Translations under genes and position numbers: made by a program
Source of the DNA: Actinomycetota bacterium
Lineage (GTDB): Bacteria; Actinomycetota; Acidimicrobiia; Acidimicrobiales; JAJPHE01
Length of the DNA stretch: 38,995 nt
Assembly: GCA_027315345.1 (NCBI GenBank)
Contig: DAHUYE010000072.1
Span: 1-38,995 of the forward strand
Direction of reading: 5' to 3'
Notes under the pieces: generated by a model
Told to the model about the DNA's origin: nothing
The model's input: only the letters and a program-made list of their open reading frames with translations
The model's database searches: none
Part shown: positions 15,890-23,720 of the stretch, one piece after another
Layout: each line of letters starts with the position of its first letter
Numbering within the stretch: position 1 is the first letter of the stretch

Positions 15890-18800
15890 TCACCGCCCGT
15901 TCAGCCGGCGAACCAATTCCTGGCTGCGGGCCGACAGAGCCACGCCCAGCTCGGAGAGAGCCGCCTCGGCCCGGTGCATCATGGCCATGGCGGCGCCCAC
16001 CTGGCCGTCCTCGGCCAGGACCGAGGCCGCTTTGAGATACAGGCCCTCTTCGTGGGGATTGTCGGTGATGACCTTCTCCAGCAGCGCCACGGCCCCTTCC
16101 ACATCGCCCCGCGCCTCGGCGTCGGCTACGACCAGGAAGACCATGCTCAGGTGGCGCCGGCGGAGCCTCTCCCTGGGCCCGGCGGTGAAATCGAGATACC
16201 GGCTGGTGGGAAGGAGCGGCCCCGTATAGAGCTGAAGGGCGTTCTGGGCCAGTTGGGCCGCCCGGGGGTCCTGGGCTGAGGAGGCCGCCAGGGCCGCGTC
16301 CGCCACCGCTTCGAAGAGCCGGACGTCAACCTGGACATCCGGGGCCAGGGCGATCCAGTCACCATCGCGGACCACGACCGGGCCGAAGTCAGAGCGCATC
16401 CGACTCAACACGGTGCGCAATCGACTCCTCCCCGCCCCTGGCGGCGCCTCCGGCCAGAGTTCCTCGACCAGCTCTTCAACCGGGACGCGGCCCGCCAGCG
16501 CCACCCGGTCGAGCAGCTGGCCGGCGGGACCGCCGGGACACTCACGGGTTGCGCGGCTGGTGACCACCTGACATCCACCGAGGAGCCGGATGATCGGCTG
16601 AGCTGCCGGCGTCATCCCTTGGTCCCCGGTGGGACCCCGGCCGTCGGTTCTTCCCTCGGAGGGACCGGCCCAGACGCCCAGGGCGAGCTCAGAGACCAGG
16701 CCGGAGAAGTCATCTGCGCGGTCGAGACCGAGACGGTTGGCCGCCGAGGCCAGGGCGGCGGCCACCGTGGCCTCTCCCAGGAACAAGCCCGCGGCTATGT
16801 CCGGCGGGGTGCCGCCCATCGCCGCGGCCATGGCCACCTGCCGCTCCAGGGGTGTCAGCTCGGCCACCCGGTTGGCTCGGCCGCTCCCGATGGCACCCAG
16901 GCGGGCCAGTTCCTCCTCGACGCGCGCCGCCCACGGGCGTGCCCCCATCTCCTCGAAGAGCTCGAGTGATTGGCGGAGACGGGCCTCGCCCTCAACCGAC
17001 CGGCCCGCCCTCGAGAGGAGAAGGCCGCGGGCCAGGGTGACCCGCGCCCGGGCGAAGCGCCAGTCCTGACCGCCGTAGTGGCGGAGGGCCTCGGCAAATA
17101 GGTGGTCCGCCTCGGCGACATCCGTGCAGAGCATCGCCCGCACCCGCTTGGCGGCCGCCGCCACTCGGGCGCTCCCCGTGGCCTGGGCCTGTTCCTGGAG
17201 CTGTCTGGCGACCATTGCCGCCTTCCCGGGATGGCCGGCGCTCAGGTACGCCTCGGCCAGGTCGGCGCCCCACATGACGATGCCCGGCTGCACCGGGGCG
17301 GCCGACCCGGCTATCCCGGAGAGGATCTCGTACCAGCGGACCGCCTCCTCGTAGCGTCCCTGGCCGAGCTCCATCAGACCGAGGGCGGCCAACACACCGT
17401 TGGACACGACGGGGATGCGGGCGGCCGGAGAATCCAGGAGGAACAGACACCGCTCCCGGCATCGCCCGGCGTTGCCCAGAACGGCGTCAGCGATGGCCAG
17501 GACTGCGGCCGCGTAAGGGGAGAGAGCCTCCTGGCCGGTCTGGCGGATCAGGTCCAGCGCCTCGATGGCGAGGGCCTCGGCCCTGGACCACCGGCATACC
17601 CGGTGCTCCAGCAGGGCGCGGGTGACAAGCATGGCGGGCACCACACCGAGGAGCTGCCCCGCCCTCGCCACCGTCTCGATGTGATCGAGTACCCGGCGGG
17701 TGTTCTCGTGGTCCTCGACCTGCAACAGGGCCAGGGCGGCGCTCAAGGCGACGCCCGCGCTCCCCGCCGCCAGGGCCTCCGGCGCGGCCAGTTGAGCCTC
17801 GACCATTTCCACCAGACGAGCCCGGAGGCCGGATTCCCCACCCGCCACCCGCACCGAGGTGAGAGCCAGGTCAGCCATCCGGCGGGCCCCGGCATCGGCC
17901 CGGGATGAGAGCTCCGTCGCCAGGCGCGCCGCTTCGACCGCCTCGGCCGCCAACCCGCCGCGCAGGGCGGAGCCGGAAGCGCTGACGGCCATGGCCACGG
18001 CCGCAGCCGGATCAGTGGCGGCGGCGGCCCGGGCCTCGTCCAGCAAGTACAGCCGACCCTCCTCCTCGGATGTGCCCACCATCAAGGCCCGGCCCCGGAC
18101 CAGGGCGGCGCGTCCTCGTAGCCGCCCCTCCGGGTCCAAGGCGAGGACCTCCTCGGCCATCACGCGGGCGGTTTCTGTGCGACCGGAGCCCAGCCACAAT
18201 TCTGCCGCCGAGATGAGGCGAGTCGCGCCGGCCAGGCGGTCCGCGCTCAACCGGGCGGCGTCCTCGTAGGCGGCCGCGGCCTCGGCCGGCGCCCCACGGC
18301 GCTGGATGGACTGGGCTGCTGCCTCGAGGACCGCAGCCACGCTTTCATCGGGCTCGATCTGGGCCTGAGCGAGATGCCAGGCCTGGCGCTCGAGTTCTCC
18401 GACGGCGGCATTGGCGGCGGCCAGGGTCAGATGGACCCGGCTCAGCTCCTCGGGCGAGGCGGAGTGGTATATGGCGCAGCGGGCGAGAGGGTGGCGGAAG
18501 ATCAGCTCCGGTCCGGACGAAGAGACGAGGCCGCCGTCCTCGATCCAGTGCAGTTCGATCGGAGACAGCCCGAGATCCTCGAGGGCACGGCTGAGCACGC
18601 CCAGATTGCCGAAGCTGGCGGCGGCCACGACCAGTGCCCGCCGCGACCCATCGGGCAGAGCCGACACGCGCTCGACGAAGTAGTCGCGCAGCCGTTGGCC
18701 GACCGGAGGAAGGCGGGGCAGGGGCTGATGCCCGCTCAGTTGGTCAGGCGACAGCTCCTTGGCCATCTCGGACAGAGCCAGCGGGTTCCCGGCCGAACTG

Positions 18801-19489
18801 GCCACCAGCTGCTCCGCCACCATCTCACTTACTGGTGCACCCGTCGCCGCGGCCAGCAACGCCCGGGCGGCACAACCGTCCAGCCCGCCAAGCTGCATAA
18901 CCTCCAGGTCCCCCAGTTCGGCCCAGGCGGAACCGTCCGGTCGGGCACCGAGGAGGATTACGACACCCTCGCCCCTGAGGCGCCGGGCGGCGAAGACCAG
19001 GGCCTCCCGACTGGCGTCGTCGAGGAAGTCAGCATCGTCGACAATGACCAACAGACCCACGGTCGACGCCCCGCCCCGACGGGTGGCGGCCGCTCCCAAC
19101 AAGCTGAGCAGCGCGCTCCCCACCCCCAAAGGTCCGATCGGCTCCGGCCCAGCCGGGGCCCAGCCGAGGGCCGTGGCCAACAGCCCAGCTTGACCCGGCG
19201 GGATGTCGCGCATGTGGCTGCGGACCGGGCCGCACAACTCGACCAGGCCCGAATAGGCGGGCGCACCGCCCCGCTCGATCCCGGTGACGGAGAGGACTGG
19301 AACCTCGGCGCGCTCCCCCGCCGCTCGGAGCAGGGCGGTCTTGCCCACCCCCGCCTCCCCGATGACCACGAGGGCGGCGCTGACTCCTGTGCCCGCCTCC
19401 CGCAGGAGCCGGCCCACCCAGCCCAACTCACGATCTCGGCCCACCAACTGAGGGGCCAGAACCCCCGCCCCGCTCATCGACCCCGTCAT
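15890..19489 (-). CDS. Giant regulator: STAND ATPase + LuxR-type HTH + C-terminal SARP/BTAD
   Basis: 1199 residues. N-terminal ATPase: Walker A GEAGVGKT at 44-51, Walker B region VGLLVIVDDADFLDD (~144-158). A long helical TPR-like middle (~400-870) fits the MalT/LAL class. A LuxR-type helix-turn-helix follows at ~877-930 (LTPLERQVAMAAAMGG, then PDIAAGLFLGEATVAAAL). The usual His of the recognition helix region is replaced. From ~965 a second DNA-binding module appears: IIRLLGGCQVV, ELVEELWPEAPPGAGRSRLR, TVLSRMRSDFG and VDVRLFE are those of the OmpR-like domain of SARPs, and 1060-1199 is the bacterial transcriptional activator domain. AfsR-type proteins carry the SARP part at the N-terminus; here it is C-terminal and joined to a second HTH. 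Position directly upstream on the same strand suggests it controls the giant surface gene (inference). Confidence 0.88.
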   Translation of the reverse strand: MTGSMSGAGVLAPQLVGRDRELGWVGRLLREAGTGVSAALVVIGEAGVGKTALLRAAGERAEVPVLSVTGIERGGAPAYSGLVELCGPVRSHMRDIPPGQAGLLATALGWAPAGPEPIGPLGVGSALLSLLGAAATRRGGASTVGLLVIVDDADFLDDASREALVFAARRLRGEGVVILLGARPDGSAWAELGDLEVMQLGGLDGCAARALLAAATGAPVSEMVAEQLVASSAGNPLALSEMAKELSPDQLSGHQPLPRLPPVGQRLRDYFVERVSALPDGSRRALVVAAASFGNLGVLSRALEDLGLSPIELHWIEDGGLVSSSGPELIFRHPLARCAIYHSASPEELSRVHLTLAAANAAVGELERQAWHLAQAQIEPDESVAAVLEAAAQSIQRRGAPAEAAAAYEDAARLSADRLAGATRLISAAELWLGSGRTETARVMAEEVLALDPEGRLRGRAALVRGRALMVGTSEEEGRLYLLDEARAAAATDPAAAVAMAVSASGSALRGGLAAEAVEAARLATELSSRADAGARRMADLALTSVRVAGGESGLRARLVEMVEAQLAAPEALAAGSAGVALSAALALLQVEDHENTRRVLDHIETVARAGQLLGVVPAMLVTRALLEHRVCRWSRAEALAIEALDLIRQTGQEALSPYAAAVLAIADAVLGNAGRCRERCLFLLDSPAARIPVVSNGVLAALGLMELGQGRYEEAVRWYEILSGIAGSAAPVQPGIVMWGADLAEAYLSAGHPGKAAMVARQLQEQAQATGSARVAAAAKRVRAMLCTDVAEADHLFAEALRHYGGQDWRFARARVTLARGLLLSRAGRSVEGEARLRQSLELFEEMGARPWAARVEEELARLGAIGSGRANRVAELTPLERQVAMAAAMGGTPPDIAAGLFLGEATVAAALASAANRLGLDRADDFSGLVSELALGVWAGPSEGRTDGRGPTGDQGMTPAAQPIIRLLGGCQVVTSRATRECPGGPAGQLLDRVALAGRVPVEELVEELWPEAPPGAGRSRLRTVLSRMRSDFGPVVVRDGDWIALAPDVQVDVRLFEAVADAALAASSAQDPRAAQLAQNALQLYTGPLLPTSRYLDFTAGPRERLRRRHLSMVFLVVADAEARGDVEGAVALLEKVITDNPHEEGLYLKAASVLAEDGQVGAAMAMMHRAEAALSELGVALSARSQELVRRLNGR

Positions 19490-19645
19490 CCTGCCCGCTG
19501 GCTATCCCAGAAACCACAATCCCAAACCCGCAATAAAGTTCGCATGGTCCCGTAACTGGACGTCGACCGGACAGCACCAGGTTACAAGTAGGCATAGGTT
19601 GAGGCGCGGGGACAGGGCCCGTCATCGACCTGGAGCGAGGAGGCT

Positions 19646-19660
19646 GGCTCCGAAGGAGCC
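19646..19660 (-). terminator. Short hairpin after the ferritin-like operon
   Basis: GGCTCC-GAA-GGAGCC, six base pairs with a three-base loop, 34 bases downstream of the operon's last stop codon. It lacks a T-run. The 205-base gap 19490-19694 otherwise shows nothing I can assign beyond upstream sequence of the large regulator. Confidence 0.35.
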
Positions 19661-19694
19661 GAGCGCCCGCTCCGGGGAACCCTAAGCCACCGGG

Positions 19695-20249
19695 CTAGAC
19701 GGCGGCCTTGGCCGCCTCGGTCTCGGCGCAGACCTTCTCGATGTCGGCCCAAGTCAGACCCTCGGCGCTCCAGAGCTGCTCGAAGGCGGCATCGGCCACG
19801 TCGGTGAAGCCGTGCCGGTTCCGGAAGTGGTACAGCCGGCGGGGCTTGGCCACGTCGTAGCCGAGGCCGGCCAACCGGCCCAGGCAGTAGGCGTCCCAGG
19901 CCGTCTGCTGCTGGAGGGTCAGCTCGCCCTCACCCGGGGCATCGGAGAAGCCCGGGCTCTGGCGGTCCTTGACCCGGAACATGAGCCGGCCCAGCACCTC
20001 GGTGACGTTGCGGTCGGAGAGGTGCCGGGGGGCCTTGGGGTCCTCGAAGGCGCCCCCCTGGGCCCAGAGCACCACCGGGTCGACGCTGGTCACCCGGGAG
20101 CGCCCCAGGGCGCTGGGCTCGTCCACCTCGATGCGAATGTCCGAATCGATCCCGATCTTGGCCGCCAGCTCCTCGGCCGTTTTGATGATGCGTTCGGGTT
20201 CGAACAGGACCAGGGTGAACTGCTCCGGGTCGACGGTGACGGTGCCCAC
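19695..20249 (-). CDS. Protein of unknown function, third gene of the ferritin-like operon
   Basis: 184 residues from GTG 20249. I recognise no family. It has an alternating beta/alpha start (FTLVLFEPERIIKTAEELAAKIG, then DIRIEVDEP), a stretch with SVDPVVLWAQGGAFEDPK, and a helical C-terminal half with WDAYCLGRLAGLGYDV and a basic YHFRNRHGF patch. There is no signal peptide or membrane segment, so it is probably cytoplasmic. It follows the second ferritin-like gene by 68 bases on the same strand, which suggests shared expression. A role as accessory or maturation partner of the putative di-iron proteins is a guess. Confidence 0.75.
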   Translation of the reverse strand: MGTVTVDPEQFTLVLFEPERIIKTAEELAAKIGIDSDIRIEVDEPSALGRSRVTSVDPVVLWAQGGAFEDPKAPRHLSDRNVTEVLGRLMFRVKDRQSPGFSDAPGEGELTLQQQTAWDAYCLGRLAGLGYDVAKPRRLYHFRNRHGFTDVADAAFEQLWSAEGLTWADIEKVCAETEAAKAAV

Positions 20250-20317
20250 AGGTTTGTCCTGCGCCTCTCTCTAGATGCCTGGCTTGTTTGCCGGTTGGGT
20301 TCTAGCCGACGGCGGGG

Positions 20318-21205
20318 CTACTGCGCCGCCGGAGCGGCGTAGCGGGCGTCGGCCTCGACCCGGGCCTCCTTGGCCACGGCGCCGATCTCATCGATCTCCT
20401 CATCGGAGAAGCCGGCCAGCTGGCGGAAGCGCCGGGCCAGGCGGATGGGGCTGTCCTCCTCATCGCCACGGCCGCCGCCGAGGGAGAAGAGCTTGTCCAC
20501 CACGTGCTGGAACTCGAGGGCCCGTTCCCGCCGCTCGGGGTCGTTCATGGTCAGGCGGCGGAGCCAATCCGATCCCATCTTCACGTGGGTGACCTCATCG
20601 GCCAACATCCAGTCCTCGCAGAACTCCAGGACCGGGTCGCCCGACTTGTCCCCGAAGTCCCGCATGGTGTTGAACACGTCGATGGCCAGGCCCTCCAGGG
20701 CCCGGTTGACCCCGGTCAGGCGCAGGACGGGGTCGGGATTGCACGCCGCCTGGAACAGGAAGGGGGACTCGGCGAACTCGCCCAGCTCGGTGCCCATCCA
20801 CTCCGAGAGCTTCACGGAGATCTCGCAGTGCCGGGCCTCGTCCCAGCACTGGCGGGCCATGTCCAGCTTCAGGGCATAGGGAACCTGGTCGGCGCCGTCA
20901 CCCAGGTCGAAGTCGAAACAGGTCCGTCCGGCCCCTTCCAGGGCCTGGATCTCGCCCACGAAGATGCCGTGCATCAGCGAGCGGGCCGCCTCGGGGGCGT
21001 TGGGCATGTCCGGGGTCATCCGGCCCAGGCCTCGGGCCTGGCGGCGCTCGGAGCGGGTCTCCTCGTCATCCCCGGCCAAATCGGCGGAGTCGGAGCCATA
21101 GGCGCCCAGGCCCCGCCGGCGGGGATCGTTGAACTGGTCCTGGAAGTCGACCCGGGCGAAGCGGCCGTCCCGGGCCAGATCATCGACGGTCAGGTGCTTC
21201 TTCAT
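20318..21205 (-). CDS. Ferritin-like di-iron protein
   Basis: 295 residues from ATG 21205. The four-helix di-iron ligand pattern is visible: Glu in FVGEIQALEGAG, the pair in DEARHCEI (ExxH), Glu in NRALEGLAIDVF, and the pair in ADEVTHVKMG (ExxH). This is the ligand set of ferritin-like oxidases and of the DUF455/MiaE-like group. The N-terminal ~70 residues are charged (DDEETRSERRQ). Probably cytoplasmic. The ATG overlaps the stop of the upstream gene (ATGA), so the two ferritin-like proteins are translationally coupled and may form a heteromer. The substrate cannot be read from sequence; an oxygenase or oxidase is more likely than iron storage because of the length and lack of ferroxidase-shell features (inference). 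Confidence 0.75.
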   Translation of the reverse strand: MKKHLTVDDLARDGRFARVDFQDQFNDPRRRGLGAYGSDSADLAGDDEETRSERRQARGLGRMTPDMPNAPEAARSLMHGIFVGEIQALEGAGRTCFDFDLGDGADQVPYALKLDMARQCWDEARHCEISVKLSEWMGTELGEFAESPFLFQAACNPDPVLRLTGVNRALEGLAIDVFNTMRDFGDKSGDPVLEFCEDWMLADEVTHVKMGSDWLRRLTMNDPERRERALEFQHVVDKLFSLGGGRGDEEDSPIRLARRFRQLAGFSDEEIDEIGAVAKEARVEADARYAAPAAQ

Positions 21206-21861
21206 GCGCTTGCCTCCACGCTCAGCGGTGCTTCGGTGCCGATGGACCCGGGCCCGGCTATACCGCCGGCCCGGTGCATGATGATTTCCAGCTTGGCCTG
21301 GTGCTCGGCCGCCCGTCGGATGTCGTCCTCCCCGTCCACGATGGACTGGATGAGCATCTCCCCGTCCCGCCAGTCCTCGAACTCGTCGTTGAGGGCCAGA
21401 CGCAGCGACCGCATGGTCGGGGCGTCGGTGATGCTCGAAGTGTTGTTGAGGTGGTAGGTGTAGGCGGCGATCTTGTGCGGGATCAGGACCCGGTAGACCC
21501 CGACCAGCTTCTCCAGGGTCTTGTCCTCGCCCTCGGGCTCGGTCATGGCCTCGATGAACTCCACGATGGTGTCGTTGGCCGGCACGGTCAGACGGTCGGG
21601 GTTCATCTCCCGGAGCTCGGGCAGGCGCTTGTGCCACAGCTCGGAGTGCCAGGCGTGCTTATAGCAATGGGTCCCGAGGCGCATCTTGACGTCGAGCTCG
21701 GGCACGGTGGCCACCCAGCCGCCCAGGGCCTCGAACAGGCGCATCTCGATCCACTTGTAGTTGCCGACCCGCCGGGCCGTCTCCTCCACCGTGAACGAGC
21801 CGGGCAGCTCGCGACGATCCCAAGGGGCGAAGGCGGGACGGGGCTTCTTAGGGTCGGGCAT
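21202..21861 (-). CDS. Ferritin-like fold protein, first gene of the operon
   Basis: 219 residues from ATG 21861; AAAGGTGG lies ~10 bases upstream. It is all-helical with MRLFEALGGWVATVPELDVK, THCYKHAWHSELWHKRLPEL, VYRVLIPHKIAAYTYHLNN and NDEFEDWRDGEMLIQSI. The arrangement and spacing resemble a ferritin-like bundle, but clean ExxH pairs are missing: His-rich HAWHSELWH stands for the second pair and DEFEDWRDGE for the fourth. It may have lost one metal site and act as partner of the following, fully liganded protein. Neighbours: translation overlaps by four bases with the next gene; a 14-bp palindrome lies 63 bases upstream. Function not established. Confidence 0.7.
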   Translation of the reverse strand: MPDPKKPRPAFAPWDRRELPGSFTVEETARRVGNYKWIEMRLFEALGGWVATVPELDVKMRLGTHCYKHAWHSELWHKRLPELREMNPDRLTVPANDTIVEFIEAMTEPEGEDKTLEKLVGVYRVLIPHKIAAYTYHLNNTSSITDAPTMRSLRLALNDEFEDWRDGEMLIQSIVDGEDDIRRAAEHQAKLEIIMHRAGGIAGPGSIGTEAPLSVEASA

Positions 21862-21921
21862 GGAGCCGGGACCACCTTTCTCGGTGCGCGGTGTGGGCCA
21901 CCCGAGGTGGCTCCCCCTGTT

Positions 21922-22182
21922 TCAATAACAAATGTTATCGAGAAAGACACTACCTACCGCCGGCCCGCCGCGCCACCAGGACCCTGGACGACGACACCGA
22001 TTGGGAGGCTCTGTACCCCCGGGAGGACTAGTGGCGAAGCGCTCGACCACGGGCGGCAGCTCCATCACCAGGAAGTCGGTAGCGGAAGGCTCGCCTGCTG
22101 GTCCTCGGTCGGCTCGCAGTTGTTGGTCGAGCTGCTCAAAGAACGCGTCCGTGACTCGGACGCTCCTCCGATGCGAGCTCAC
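21922..22182 (-). pseudogene. Toxin-like gene, apparently truncated
   Basis: 86 residues. The first ~50 (SVRVTDAFFEQLDQQLRADRG, then PSATDFLVMELPPVVERFAT) look like a RelE/ParE-type toxin family often found in actinobacteria. The expected C-terminal strands (a PGR-x-YRVLI-like segment) are absent; instead the frame goes into low-complexity SPPGGTEPPNRCRRPGSWWRGG and ends in the palindrome before the ferritin-like operon. Neither of the other frames restores a convincing tail. Its ATG overlaps the stop of the antitoxin-like gene by four bases. I judge it a 3'-truncated toxin; family assignment is from memory and uncertain. Confidence 0.45.
21925..21938. promoter_or_regulatory. AT-rich palindromic operator upstream of the ferritin-like operon
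   Basis: ATAACA-AA-TGTTAT is a perfect inverted repeat with six-base arms, standing out in a very GC-rich region. It sits 63 bases before the first gene and overlaps the likely promoter. The form is that of a TetR-type or similar repressor site. It also lies inside the last codons of the truncated toxin frame. Confidence 0.55.
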
Positions 22183-22367
22183 TGCTGAGTCGTGCCCAGC
22201 ACCTCTCGGGCTTCGAGCAACGAGCGGCCCTTCAGTCGGGCTCGCACCAAGAATTCCGGAGCCACCTCGGAGGGGTCCGTGAGCACGCTTTCATTCAGGA
22301 GCCGGTGGCGCTCATCCGGGGTGACGCTCTCCAGGTCGGCGGCTGTCCAGGTCCTGTCGGCGGCCAT
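22179..22367 (-). CDS. Antitoxin-like small protein
   Basis: 62 residues: WTAADLESVTPDERHRLLNESVLTDPSEVAPEFLVRARLKGRSLLEAREVLG. It has an acidic helical character and the small size of antitoxins, and it overlaps the next, toxin-like frame as ATGA. The DNA-binding part is not obvious, so it may neutralise the toxin without a classical fold. It is probably intact even though its toxin seems truncated. Start chosen at ATG 22367, where a -10-like TACACT lies seven bases upstream. Confidence 0.5.
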   Translation of the reverse strand: MAADRTWTAADLESVTPDERHRLLNESVLTDPSEVAPEFLVRARLKGRSLLEAREVLGTTQQ

Positions 22368-22374
22368 CCCCGGA

Positions 22375-22407
22375 AGTGTACCGAAGTGTCGGCATTTTCA
22401 GGTACAC
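22375..22407. promoter_or_regulatory. Promoter/operator of the antitoxin-like gene
   Basis: On the minus strand TACACT (22380-22375) precedes the ATG at 22367 by seven bases, with no Shine-Dalgarno sequence, again suggesting a leaderless transcript. GTGTACC (22376-22382) and GGTACAC (22401-22407) form a perfect inverted repeat over it, with an 18-base spacer that contains one TGTCGG half-site. Such an arrangement fits autoregulation by a toxin-antitoxin complex. Confidence 0.45.
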
Positions 22408-22441
22408 CTTCCCCTCGGACCCCAGGCGATCCCGAGGGAAG

Positions 22442-22873
22442 TTACGACTTCCTCCGCGGCCCGGGGCTGCGCCGGGGATGGCTGCGAACCACCGTCCCGT
22501 CGGCCCTCCGGTAGGAGCGAACCGCGACCGGGGATGCCCCCTGAGGCTCGCCACCACTGGCGCCGACGAAAAGGCCGCCGTCACGACGGCTCGGAGCCGG
22601 CGCCGCCGCCCAGCCCGCACCCAGGCGGGCGACGTTGGCCATGACGAAGTCGGCCAGGGCGCCGGGGGGGTCGGTGAGCTCCGCGGCGACCTCGACGGCG
22701 GCGGGCAGGCGGTCGGCCAGCTCCGACATCCGCCCCGTGACCGCCCGCCGGGGCAGGCCCCAGGCGACGGCCTCCTCCACCAGATCCTCCCATCCGATGT
22801 TCGCCAGCCCGGTCCGCCCGTTGACAGCCATGGCCGCCTCCGGACTGGCGGGGGGGTAGTAGGTGGTCGACAT
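22442..22873 (-). pseudogene. C-terminal fragment of a HipA-type kinase
   Basis: 143 residues. It opens abruptly at MSTTYYPPASPEAAMAVNG, then WEDLVEEAVAWGL and a helical DRLPAAVEVAAEL segment. This is the text of the C-terminal end of HipA proteins (after the catalytic core, where YDVxST...xxLAL-NG is usual). The kinase core, the activation loop and hipB are absent; sequence upstream of the Met is unrelated. The tail after residue ~85 (PSRRDGGLFVGASGG, then RRADGTVVRSH) is not HipA-like. The fragment is probably a deletion remnant of a hipBA module that kept its upstream control region. Confidence 0.55.
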
Positions 22874-22881
22874 GAGGTAAA

Positions 22882-22943
22882 TCCCGACATAACTGATCTG
22901 TCGGCAAATCTCGACAGAGTTGTCGTGTCGGAATATCCCGACA
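22882..22943. promoter_or_regulatory. Cluster of CCGACA/TGTCGG half-sites (three inverted repeats)
   Basis: Inverted repeats: CCGACA-N9-TGTCGG (22884-22904), CGACA-N4-TGTCG (22912-22925) and TGTCGG-N6-CCGACA (22926-22943). All lie within 62 bases directly upstream of the HipA fragment. The density and shared half-site are those of a multi-site operator for a helix-turn-helix repressor such as HipB, whose gene is missing here. Confidence 0.6.
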
Positions 22944-22980
22944 GGGGAGCCGGGAGGAGGGCACCCCCCGCCGGCGACGC

Positions 22981-23720
22981 TCAGCTGGCCATGCCCACGA
23001 TGGGCTGGGCCAGGCGCTCGGCCCCGGTGGAGCCCAGGAAGGGGGCGTCCCCGTAGGAGAAGATGCCCCCGTCCGAGGCCACCAGCCAGTAACCCCGGCC
23101 ATCCGGCGTGGCGGCCATGCCCACCACCGGCTTGGCCAGCCTCTCGGCTCCGGCCGACCCGAAGAAGGCGGCGTCCCCGAAGGAGAACACCCCCCCGTCG
23201 GAGGCCACGAACCAGTAGCCGTGGCCGTCGGGGGTGGCCGTCATCCCCACGATGGGCTGGGCCAGGCGTTCGGACCCGGTGGAGCCGTAGAAGGCGGCGT
23301 CCCCGAAGCTGAAGATGCCCCCGTCGGAGGCGACCAGCCAGTACCCGGCCCCGTCGGGAGTGGTGGCCATGCCCACGATGGGCCGGGCCAGGCGGAGGGC
23401 GCCGGTGGAGCCGAAGAAGCGGGCCGTGCCGAAGCAGTACACCCCGCCGTACTGGTCCACCAGCCAGTAGCCGTGGCCGTCGGGGGTGGCGGCCATCCCG
23501 ACCACCTTGATGCCCCGACCGACGGCCGAGCCGAAGTTCCCGGCATCCCCGTAGGGATAGACGGCGCCGTTCTGGCCGGCCAGCCAGTAACCCTTCTCAT
23601 CCGGGGTGGCCGCCATGCCCACAATCGGACCGCCCAGGGCCGTCCCCCCGGCCGAGCCCTCGAAGGCGGCCTTACCGAAGTCGAAGATGCCCCCGTCGGC
23701 AGCCACGAATCGATATTCGC
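22981..23720. repeat. Tandem 126-bp repeats encoding the GYWLV modules
   Basis: About six copies at a 42-codon period. The four nearest the C-terminus are close to identical in DNA (for example GAGGCCACCAGCCAGTA and GGCGGCGTCCCCGAAG recur). The first two copies are the most diverged. The arrangement suggests recent duplication from the 3' side. Confidence 0.8.

Noticed and set aside
22981-23720. Regular repeats that could be taken for a CRISPR array
   Set aside because: Period 126 bp, in frame, coding for GYWLV modules; no spacers and no cas genes.
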